Origin: Parendozoicomonas callyspongiae
GTDB taxonomy: Bacteria; Pseudomonadota; Gammaproteobacteria; Pseudomonadales; Endozoicomonadaceae
Direction: 5' to 3'
Assembly: GCF_023502345.1 (NCBI RefSeq)
Contig: NZ_JAMFLX010000017.1
Coordinates: forward strand, 1-64,000
DNA: 64,000 nt
Position 1 is the stretch's first letter. Each line of letters begins with the position of its first letter. Made by a program: the position numbers and the translations under genes. Shown here in pieces: positions 57,175 through 64,000 of the stretch. Below the pieces are notes generated by a model, which saw only the letters and a list, made by a program, of their open reading frames with translations, was not told the origin of the DNA and ran no database searches.

Positions 57175-58608
57175 TCAGGTGCCTGCAGGGTTGCAGACCT
57201 GGCCAATAAACTGGATATCCCTCGCATCTTTGTCTCGAATAAGAAACAGAAAAGGCCTATTAATATCGATATTTATACTTGGCGCTTTCTCAATTCCTTT
57301 AAACATGATACCCGTTGAGGAAGCAGCTGCCCTGGTCCCCTCCTTATTTGTTTCAATTCTGACTTTGTGCTTCATCTTAAGAGTACCTGCTTGAGGCTTT
57401 TCGAGCATCTCGCTGAAGTCAGGTGAATCAGAGAAAATATCCGGATCTTTCGATTTTAGATATTTCTCCAAATCATAATCAACATCAAAAACATACTCGG
57501 GCATAACAAGATGAACAGAGTAAATACCATCGTCTTCAATAGATTGAAGTTGGCCAAAAATGTTCGGCGAAATTTGTGATGGGGCAATACCAGAGGGAGG
57601 CAGTATAATAACCATTTCCGTACCATCTTGGTAAGGGATACCGACAGCCTGCCAGGGTTCATCTCGGTCACCAGAATCATTCACATAGCACTTATAGGAT
57701 ATATGTGTGCTTTTTGCTTTAAGCATCGGAGTCTGGATTTCATTCTCCTCCAAAGTCTTAAAGGCATCCTGGATATTTTCAAATGGAACACCCCATTTTC
57801 CTTTAAAGAGACAGGCATTGACGATTATAAATTCAGTACTGGAATCAACATCGCCACTGCCAATGCATTCTTTGATCATACCGTCTGTCACCTGACAAAC
57901 TTTGTTATTCACAGAAGAAGTAAATGCTTTAATCAGTTCTGGGGTTGAAAAGTCGACCTCTTCCGTTACATCAATTTTGGGAGCAATTTGAATAGCAAAA
58001 CTCTTGTAACGGGGGGTAAATCGGTTGCCACGGGCTACGTTCAGGGTGTTAAACCTGGTGAAACTCTCTTCGGCCTCTTTAGAAAAAGACTGGATTAAAC
58101 GGTTATATTGATGGAAGCCTTCCGGCGTTGCGCCAATCAGATTCAGTGTTGAAGATAATGTTGTTCCTGTTGTGCCGGCAGCTATCAGAGATATTGTTTC
58201 GAAGATACTGTGAGGAGATATAACATGATTGTCTGATGTATCGGCTACTTTCTTGAACAGTGATAAAGCTGCGCTATTCCAGTTTTTATGATAACTGTGG
58301 GGCAGGGGAGAATTATCCAAGTCAGCGCATCGTGGGCAACCCTCTACCTGTGACGAAAGATAGAACAATGGTGGCGCATGCTTCTTGCAGCTGAGTATAC
58401 CGGATACTGCATCTGCTGATCTGGCCAACAAAAACACGACAGAACAAAAAACGAATAATGGTAGAACTGCGTTAGTGAGAGTATTTGCCAACTGACTAGA
58501 AAGCCGAACCCGTATTATAAGGCTTGCAAGGTTGCTGAAACGGATCACGTCAGGCCCACTTGATTGATTGCAGAACCAGAATAGTCGTTGATCAAAATAT
58601 TGCTGCAA
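57175..58608 (-). CDS. Serpin (serine protease inhibitor family)
   Basis: Serpin fold over about residues 107-475: NHVISPHSIFETISLIAAGT, FIIVNACLFKGKWGVPF, GTEMVIILPPSG, LEKPQAGTLKMKHKVRIETN and the hinge KEGTRAAASSTG, then INRPFLFLIRD. The hinge (small residues at P15-P9) is that of inhibitory serpins. By alignment from the C-terminal side, P1 would be Lys in EK-AP; from the hinge side the loop seems three residues longer, so P1 is Gly, Ile or Lys. A hydrophobic segment near residue 50 (LPLFVFCSVVFLLARSADA) acts as a signal peptide; the first 45 residues may not belong, so the start is uncertain. Bacterial serpins are rare and often suit life with a host. Confidence 0.88.
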   Translation of the reverse strand: MQQYFDQRLFWFCNQSSGPDVIRFSNLASLIIRVRLSSQLANTLTNAVLPLFVFCSVVFLLARSADAVSGILSCKKHAPPLFYLSSQVEGCPRCADLDNSPLPHSYHKNWNSAALSLFKKVADTSDNHVISPHSIFETISLIAAGTTGTTLSSTLNLIGATPEGFHQYNRLIQSFSKEAEESFTRFNTLNVARGNRFTPRYKSFAIQIAPKIDVTEEVDFSTPELIKAFTSSVNNKVCQVTDGMIKECIGSGDVDSSTEFIIVNACLFKGKWGVPFENIQDAFKTLEENEIQTPMLKAKSTHISYKCYVNDSGDRDEPWQAVGIPYQDGTEMVIILPPSGIAPSQISPNIFGQLQSIEDDGIYSVHLVMPEYVFDVDYDLEKYLKSKDPDIFSDSPDFSEMLEKPQAGTLKMKHKVRIETNKEGTRAAASSTGIMFKGIEKAPSINIDINRPFLFLIRDKDARDIQFIGQVCNPAGT

Positions 58609-58722
58609 CCGATGAACAGGATAAGTTGATCTATTTGGTCCGCCAGCATTTCATGAAAGCCCTGACCAACCTGTTACCTGAAGAGATTTTCTGGTTGCGC
58701 GCGCGGTCAAATAGGCATCTAC

Positions 58723-61602
58723 ATGAATGTTAAGCTAACCGTTATGGTAATATGTAATGTGGGTCTCCCGGCTAGTCGCTCAATATTATTTGAACGCTAT
58801 CGCCCCACCTATCATGGCATTGATTCAAGCCGGAATAGCGGTCAGAGAACTGCTGGGGACGAGCCTTACCTGATGCTGCCCCGTTTGCACATTGATAAGT
58901 ACTCACAACTCCAAAGGCATCAAAATTTTGCAAAGATCAAAAATCAGTTTCTTCAAGATATTGATAAACTGATTAAACTGGCTCCAGGTTATGTCGGCGA
59001 AAAGTACAAAACAGCTTTAAATACTTTCCGGGGAAATATTGCAGACCCTGCTCTAATAATCCAGGACAGTCAGATTCCTCTTTATCGCGAAACCCGCTAC
59101 CAACTTCACCAGATTGTCGCCAGAATGGAGGCAAATTCTCATGTATCTGATGGCTTTGAGCCTGACGTGCCTGAAGCTGACATGGAAAGAGACAAAATCA
59201 TTCAGGTACTGCATACCTGCCTGGATGAAATTGATCGCTGTTCCGCCGGTATCCATGACCGCTTTACCATGGCTTACAGCCTCCTCCAGGTCGACTCAAA
59301 AAGCCTGCAAGGTAAGCTCTTCCAGATAAGAAAAGATCGACTTGATAGTTTTATCAGCGCTTTTCTGAAGCAGATTGAACGAGAAGGTTTCGTCAGCATT
59401 CCAAACGGCATGGAAATTCACTGGGCCAGCACATTATACAACAGTGTCTGCAGACAATATGGGCTTGATTCCATTGAAGATCCGACTGCTCCCCCGCTCC
59501 GCCACGCTGTGACTGAACGGTTTTTGGCCGATCTGCCTCTTGCGATTAATGAATTCATTATTGTTAATGATCTGGTCTCTGAGAACTATCAACAGCTTTG
59601 CGATTATCTGCAAAAAAGCAACCTGTCCCACTGGCTTAAAGGCACTGTTAGTCCCGGTGAGCTGACAACCGAAAGGACGGAGCCTCTGGAACAAACAGTT
59701 CTTCAGCCAATAAACACAATGTGTAAGGTCAATAATTCTGACAAGAAAATATGCTTTCAAAACCTTGTGGTTGATGAGGGCAGCGGCTATTCACTGGCTC
59801 GCTGTCGTGAGTTCATACATGGCTGGATAACTCGTACCGTTATAGGTGACTCCGCCACAGTTCTGGCAAGTATTCCTGTTGGGCCAGATCAACCATCCCG
59901 CTGTATTGGTACATATCAAAACCTGTTTTTCTGGATATTTGAAACAAAATACCCATTGGGTGCCGGAGAGGATTGCCTGCCATATGATACAGAAGCCCAA
60001 ACGCAACCACTGACCATATCAGAGCTCTCTGCCATTGATATTTTCACTTGGCCTGAACACGTCCAAATGGCACTGCTGACTCAGGCTATAGCACAGACCG
60101 GGATCGCTCGGGAGGATGCGAACAAAATAGCCGACTTTCTTCTTGGATCTGGTACCGGGCAGCCTTTGCAGGAATACCCCCCCAATATACAAAAAGCAGT
60201 TTTGAACCTGTTATCTGAAAAGATGGCAACCAGCCCGGCGTTTGCTGAAAGTTTGGTGAAAACGCTCAGTCAGTCATTCACAGACACGCTGCCTGACTGG
60301 GTGATCAATTCCCCTCTATTGGAACCTTTGCTATTAAGCATGCAGGATGAGGGAAAAAATATACAGACGGTGACAGATAAACTTAGTCTGTGGGATATCA
60401 TGCCGCTGTCTTCTGAAACATTGAAAAAGATATTGACCAGACAGCGGTGCCAGGAGTTCTTTCGGTTGGCGCTTGATGAGGAACTGGGAGGGCTTATGTG
60501 GCGATTACTGCAAACGGATCACTGTGATGACTTGAAAAATCACAGCTCTCAACAGACCAATACAGTGCTGATGGTATTCTCGGCACAAGGGGTCACAGAT
60601 GGTGTGATTTATCTGCTTGAGAGATTAAGTATTGAAGATATAAATAGTAAGAATATCAAAGGAGAGACTGTACTCCACAAAGCAGCAGGGCATGGCCAGG
60701 CAGCTTGTCTGGAAAAACTGCTGGCAAAAGACGGCATTGCCTTGAAAGAAAAGGGTATTCACGGTTGGATTGCACTGCATAATGCAGCTTTTTATAACTA
60801 TCCCGCGTGCCTGAAAATGCTAATTGACAAAGACAGCAGCACCCTGCAAGAAAAGACTCACCAGGGGTGGACGGGGCTTCATATAGTATCCCGGTATGGA
60901 TATGAAGAATGCCTTGAGCTGATACTGGCGAGTAACAATATTCCCCTCAATGTGAAAAACGAATCAGGCTGGACAGCTCTTCATTTAGTGGTGGGTAATG
61001 GACATACGGAATGCCTTGAAAAACTGTTGGAAAAACCTGACCTCGCTTTGAACATGAAAACCAGCCATACCGGGGGGACAGCTGTTCATGTTGCTGTTGC
61101 ATATAATCGTTCAGATTGCCTCAAAAAACTGCTGCTACAGCCCGGCATTGCTCTGAATAAGAAAAGCGGGATTGGTTTGACTGCACTCCATTATTCAGTA
61201 GATAAAGGTCACACCGTATGCCTTGAAAAACTACTGGCACACCCCGGCATTGACCCTAACCGCAGAACCCGCAATGGCTCGACAGCACTTCATCTGGCCG
61301 CAAAGCTTGGGCATGAGGAGTGCCTTAAAAAACTGCTTCAGGAGGAGCGCGTCAGACATAACGCTAAAGATTTTTGGAGGCGGACTGCCCTTATTCAGGC
61401 CGTGAGCAACGGGAACAATGCGTGTGTATGGCAGTTACTCAATAACCCGAATACCGCTCTTAACAGTATCTCTTTACGTGGGCACACAGCCCGCAACCTG
61501 GCACGGACCCGTAACAATGTTAACGCTATTTTCTGGCTGGAGAATGACCTTCGCTTCAATAGAAGATTAAATGATTTCCTTTGGGCTCATTGCTGTTATT
61601 AA
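58723..61602 (+). CDS. Ankyrin-repeat protein, 959 aa
   Basis: About 620 residues with no family I recognise precede about nine ankyrin repeats (roughly residues 625-940): GETVLHKAAGHGQAACLEKL, GWIALHNAAFYNYPACLKML, GWTGLHIVSRYGYEECLELI, GWTALHLVVGNGHTECLEKL, GTAVHVAVAYNRSDCLKKLL, LTALHYSVDKGHTVCLEKLL and STALHLAAKLGHEECLKKLL. Each has an unusual Cys before the second helix. No signal peptide of the Sec type. Ankyrin proteins of symbionts are often delivered to host cells; whether this one is cannot be told here. Confidence 0.85.
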   Translation: MNVKLTVMVICNVGLPASRSILFERYRPTYHGIDSSRNSGQRTAGDEPYLMLPRLHIDKYSQLQRHQNFAKIKNQFLQDIDKLIKLAPGYVGEKYKTALNTFRGNIADPALIIQDSQIPLYRETRYQLHQIVARMEANSHVSDGFEPDVPEADMERDKIIQVLHTCLDEIDRCSAGIHDRFTMAYSLLQVDSKSLQGKLFQIRKDRLDSFISAFLKQIEREGFVSIPNGMEIHWASTLYNSVCRQYGLDSIEDPTAPPLRHAVTERFLADLPLAINEFIIVNDLVSENYQQLCDYLQKSNLSHWLKGTVSPGELTTERTEPLEQTVLQPINTMCKVNNSDKKICFQNLVVDEGSGYSLARCREFIHGWITRTVIGDSATVLASIPVGPDQPSRCIGTYQNLFFWIFETKYPLGAGEDCLPYDTEAQTQPLTISELSAIDIFTWPEHVQMALLTQAIAQTGIAREDANKIADFLLGSGTGQPLQEYPPNIQKAVLNLLSEKMATSPAFAESLVKTLSQSFTDTLPDWVINSPLLEPLLLSMQDEGKNIQTVTDKLSLWDIMPLSSETLKKILTRQRCQEFFRLALDEELGGLMWRLLQTDHCDDLKNHSSQQTNTVLMVFSAQGVTDGVIYLLERLSIEDINSKNIKGETVLHKAAGHGQAACLEKLLAKDGIALKEKGIHGWIALHNAAFYNYPACLKMLIDKDSSTLQEKTHQGWTGLHIVSRYGYEECLELILASNNIPLNVKNESGWTALHLVVGNGHTECLEKLLEKPDLALNMKTSHTGGTAVHVAVAYNRSDCLKKLLLQPGIALNKKSGIGLTALHYSVDKGHTVCLEKLLAHPGIDPNRRTRNGSTALHLAAKLGHEECLKKLLQEERVRHNAKDFWRRTALIQAVSNGNNACVWQLLNNPNTALNSISLRGHTARNLARTRNNVNAIFWLENDLRFNRRLNDFLWAHCCY

Positions 61603-61705
61603 GTTTTCACTTATTACTTGAATCCAGCCCCAATGGCCCCCTTGCCAGCTCATTAAAGGAATGGAACAATCGGTTATGATCTGTGGATAATAAGAAGTGA
61701 CAGGC

Positions 61706-62728
61706 ATGATCGATCCCGAACAGGCAAGAACCATTGCCAATATCTTTGTCCGTTCAGCGCTGGTGGGTGTGATTCATAAGGGTATTGATTGCAGGCCCTT
61801 GCTGGAGCAGGCAGATGTTCCTGCTGATGTTTTGGAAAATCCCGAACGACGGGTTGAACCTGAAGCCTACAGTCGACTGGTTCAGGTCATCTGCAGAGAA
61901 CTGAATGATGAGTTTTTCGGGTTGTCAGGCAGCACCTGCCCTCCGGGTGCTTTTGCCATGATGGTGCAAGCCTGTATTACCTGTGCTTCTCTTGGTGATG
62001 CTTTAAAGCGCAGCCAGAAATTCTTCTCTATGGTTGCTCCCAGCTTCCGATACAGTCTTGATGTTCATGGTGAAGAAGCCATTGTTTCCGTGGAGCATAT
62101 CCATCCAGGTGAACTGGATGACCACTTTCTGGTTGAGTCATTGCTGATCTGTATCGTCCGCTGGAGCAGCTGGATTATTGGTCGTCATCTTTTGCTTAAC
62201 CGGGTGGATTTCTGCCGAAGGGAGCCGCGGGACGTCGATGAATATAATCTGCTTTTCCCCTGTCTGAGAAACTATGAACAACCCGTAAACCGGGTGATCT
62301 TCAGTTCCCGCTACCTTGATATGCCGGTGGTTCAGGATGCCAGAGCTCTGGACGCTTACCTGACGGAGGTTCCAGGTAATCTTTTGACGCGTTACCGTCA
62401 TGATGACAGTATTTCTGCACATATTCGCAGACGTTTGGAAAATATGAGTTACGAAGATCTTCCTTCCTTTGAGGACATCGCCTTCAGCCTCAATATGTCG
62501 ACCCAGACTTTGCGCAGGAGATTAAAGGCAGAAGGCAATTCATACCGTGAAATAAAAGACAGCATTCGGCGGGATATCGCGGTTTATCATCTGCTGCGGC
62601 AGGATCTTTCCATTAATGAAATCGCTGAAGCAACAGGTTTTGCCGAACCCAGTACGTTTCATCGGGCCTTTAAAAAGTGGACAGGTTTGACACCGGGGGC
62701 CTGGCGGGATGAGAGGCAGGTATCCTGA
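61706..62728 (+). CDS. AraC-family regulator with arabinose-binding-type N-domain
   Basis: 340 residues. N-terminal sensor (about 20-200, Arabinose_bd type, with PEAYSRLVQVICRELNDEFF) and C-terminal double HTH (about 245-340): LPSFEDIAFSLNMSTQTLRR, EIKDSIRRDIAVYHLLRQ, and ATGFAEPSTFHRAFKKWTG. Regulators of this shape (OruR/PhaR-like) control lipid or amino-acid catabolism. Target unknown. ATG 61706 preferred to GTG 61697. Confidence 0.9.
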   Translation: MIDPEQARTIANIFVRSALVGVIHKGIDCRPLLEQADVPADVLENPERRVEPEAYSRLVQVICRELNDEFFGLSGSTCPPGAFAMMVQACITCASLGDALKRSQKFFSMVAPSFRYSLDVHGEEAIVSVEHIHPGELDDHFLVESLLICIVRWSSWIIGRHLLLNRVDFCRREPRDVDEYNLLFPCLRNYEQPVNRVIFSSRYLDMPVVQDARALDAYLTEVPGNLLTRYRHDDSISAHIRRRLENMSYEDLPSFEDIAFSLNMSTQTLRRRLKAEGNSYREIKDSIRRDIAVYHLLRQDLSINEIAEATGFAEPSTFHRAFKKWTGLTPGAWRDERQVS

Positions 62729-62812
62729 GACTCTCAGCTTCAGGCACAACATTTTCAGTTTAAAAAGATTGCCGGATCATGATATTCCTATAGAGGAAAG
62801 GGAGGAATAGAC

Positions 62813-62995
62813 TAGGTTCTGTTGACATAAGTTTATGCGATTAGCGGCTTTCTGGGCCACCCGAAGGGCGCCAGCGAGGCTTTCCAGCTCGTCGTTGCAG
62901 CCGTTCGAAAGACAACCAGTCTTCCTTCACGCCAGCGTCTAGATCTGAAAAGCCTCGCTGGCGCTGAATGCATAAACTTATGTCAACAGAACCTA
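62813..62995. mobile_element. MITE with 24-bp terminal inverted repeats
   Basis: GGTTCTGTTGACATAAGT... (62815-62838) is repeated exactly, inverted, at 62970-62993. The flanks are TA on both sides, which fits a TA target duplication. The 179-bp body also has a nested 16-bp inverted repeat (GCGCCAGCGAGGCTTT at 62868-62883 and its complement at 62948-62963). No coding frame. TA duplication would point to IS630/Tc1-type transposition, though GGTTCTGTTG also begins several IS6-like ends. Confidence 0.75.
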
Positions 62996-63146
62996 AACCC
63001 AGAGCTGCATGAAGCAGAAAGTGTCTACCACGCATAATGATAACAAGTGGCATTTTTAAAATAATATAAAGCCAGTGTCTGAGAAATATCGTTTGCATGG
63101 CTTACAGTGTTGAAACGGTATTTCAGCAGAATAGGGGAGATCAAAG

Positions 63147-63617
63147 ATGGATAAAAAGAACCCCAACCAGAAGATGAGCGGTCGACACCAGGAACTGATC
63201 GACCAGTTTCATAATTCAAACCTTAGCCCCAAGGAGTTTGTGATCCGCTGCCTGGCGAATAGAACAGTGTCTGCAGCTGATGCTATAGATTTGATGACGG
63301 TATTAAAGGCAAAGGTTCTGACCCGATCTTTTGCTTTGGCTGACCTGAGTGATGATGACTTCTACCGGCTGGGGCTCTATGAAACCATGGGGGAAGATGT
63401 TGAGAATAATCCCCTGTTCGTTATTCAGTTAAATAACTCCATGCGGGAACATAGTGAAGCTGTCAGTGATTTGCTGGAAGACTTTTCCCGCAAACTGGCA
63501 GAGCTGGCTGCCCGCAACCAGGAAGACACCAGCGGTGCACCGGATCCGTTGGTTTCCCGCCAGGAAGCCATGGATACCATTCTTGATACTTTGTCTGTAG
63601 ATGCCGTTCAGCACTAA
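63147..63617 (+). CDS. Hypothetical protein, 156 aa
   Basis: Soluble and acidic. A Ser/Asp-rich helical protein with FHNSNLSPKEFVIRCLANR and LFVIQLNNSMREHSEAVSDL, and no membrane segment. GGGGAG is 7 nt before the ATG. I recognise no family. Stands alone after the MITE. Confidence 0.65.
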   Translation: MDKKNPNQKMSGRHQELIDQFHNSNLSPKEFVIRCLANRTVSAADAIDLMTVLKAKVLTRSFALADLSDDDFYRLGLYETMGEDVENNPLFVIQLNNSMREHSEAVSDLLEDFSRKLAELAARNQEDTSGAPDPLVSRQEAMDTILDTLSVDAVQH

Positions 63618-63839
63618 TTGCAAAAGGCCCCTGTATATGTAGGGGCTTATCCAGCAATCCTCTGAAATTAAATATATTTCAGCTTTATTTCCTGCAAAAT
63701 CTTCATTGTTGGCTATTTTCACTAATGTGTGTAGATGCTAGCACGTGTAAGTGGTGAGCGTGTAATGTAAATAGTTGAGAAGGCACTCGACGTCTTATCT
63801 GCAGCTTGCACGCCGACTGGGGATAGAGGAGGGGCGACA
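63618..63839. other. Intergenic region
   Basis: No feature recognised apart from a GGCCCCTGTATATGTAGGGGC-type weak hairpin 10 bp past the preceding stop. Probably the promoter of the gene at 63840. Confidence 0.4.
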
Positions 63840-64000
63840 ATGTACATCAAAGATTTCAATAATAAGATTCTCTGCCTCTGCATTTTCCTATTCTGTCAAC
63901 AGACTTTTGGTCTTTCAACTTTATTTTTGCCTGGTATATATATCAATCAGGTCAAGTCTACTTTGGTTACGGAACCTTGTATCGAAGTCGTTACTGGTGT
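63840..64000 (+). CDS. Exported protein, 5' end only
   Basis: Begins at ATG 63840 with a very good ribosome site (GGAGG 7 nt upstream) and stays open to the window edge (53 codons). The start is MYIKDFNNKILCLCIFLFCQ, a Sec signal-like sequence, with cleavage perhaps after QTFG. Nothing more can be said. Confidence 0.6.
   Translation, partial: MYIKDFNNKILCLCIFLFCQQTFGLSTLFLPGIYINQVKSTLVTEPCIEVVTG

Noticed and set aside
58572-58736. Plus-strand open stretch (…KLIYLVRQHFMKALTNLLPE…) before the ankyrin gene
   Set aside because: No start codon in frame ahead of it and no family I recognise; may be a remnant, but also overlaps the uncertain start of the serpin on the other strand.
1-64000. CRISPR array, rRNA or tRNA genes
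   Set aside because: No regular short direct repeats with spacers and no rRNA- or tRNA-like stretches were seen on either strand.

Overview
The window looks like a chromosomal segment of a host-associated marine gammaproteobacterium of the Oceanospirillales type, closest in character to Endozoicomonas. This is inference. Housekeeping gene orders (rsmD | ftsY-ftsE-ftsX ... rpoH; ppx | trxA - rho ... ubiD - fre; purE-purK) are those of pseudomonads and Oceanospirillales. Between them lie eukaryote-like genes (a serpin, a large ankyrin-repeat protein, a 1071-residue Ser/Gly-rich protein), insertion-sequence debris, a group II intron fragment, a MITE and several genes in decay.

Layout. 0-3 kb: an AT-rich orphan gene, an AmiD-type lipoprotein amidase and a small exported protein. 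3-6 kb: a collapsed ribose locus (rbsB interior fused to frameshifted rbsR), mutM, and two convergent truncated genes (arylamine N-acetyltransferase and nucleoside hydrolase) that meet at one junction. 6-16 kb: trpS, an exported FAD oxidoreductase, a complete afuABC-type ABC importer, an extended SDR and alaE. 16-22 kb: SDR, xapA-type purine nucleoside phosphorylase, LysR, and a DeoR-MFS pair followed by a broken hypoxanthine phosphoribosyltransferase. 22-28 kb: tnaA followed by an NSS-family transporter gene that has been split by a YkvI-like transporter gene plus two transposase fragments, then purK-purE. 28-32 kb: unknown exported protein, transposase remnants, and a DUF411 gene with an in-frame UGA exactly at a conserved cysteine. 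32-54 kb: mostly conserved core (yheT, rsmD, ftsYEX, rpoH, rep, ppx, trxA, rho, ubiD, fre, parC). 54-62 kb: an island of host-interaction candidates. 62-64 kb: AraC regulator, a 179-bp MITE, a small unknown gene and the start of an exported protein.

How the genes fit together. Ribose uptake (rbs), nucleoside hydrolysis and hypoxanthine salvage are all broken here, while xapA and purEK are intact: salvage is eroding while de novo purine synthesis is kept. Phosphorylated sugars may enter through AfuABC and the OPA-type carrier. TnaA with the remains of an NSS transporter resembles a tryptophan-catabolism operon that has lost its permease.

The most interesting single observation is the DUF411 gene (29947-30390, minus strand). 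It is open on both sides of one UGA, the UGA replaces the first Cys of the usual T-C-G-C-C motif, and an 8-bp hairpin with a GGU loop starts at the right distance for a bacterial SECIS element. It is either a selenoprotein of a kind I do not recognise as described, or one more decaying gene.
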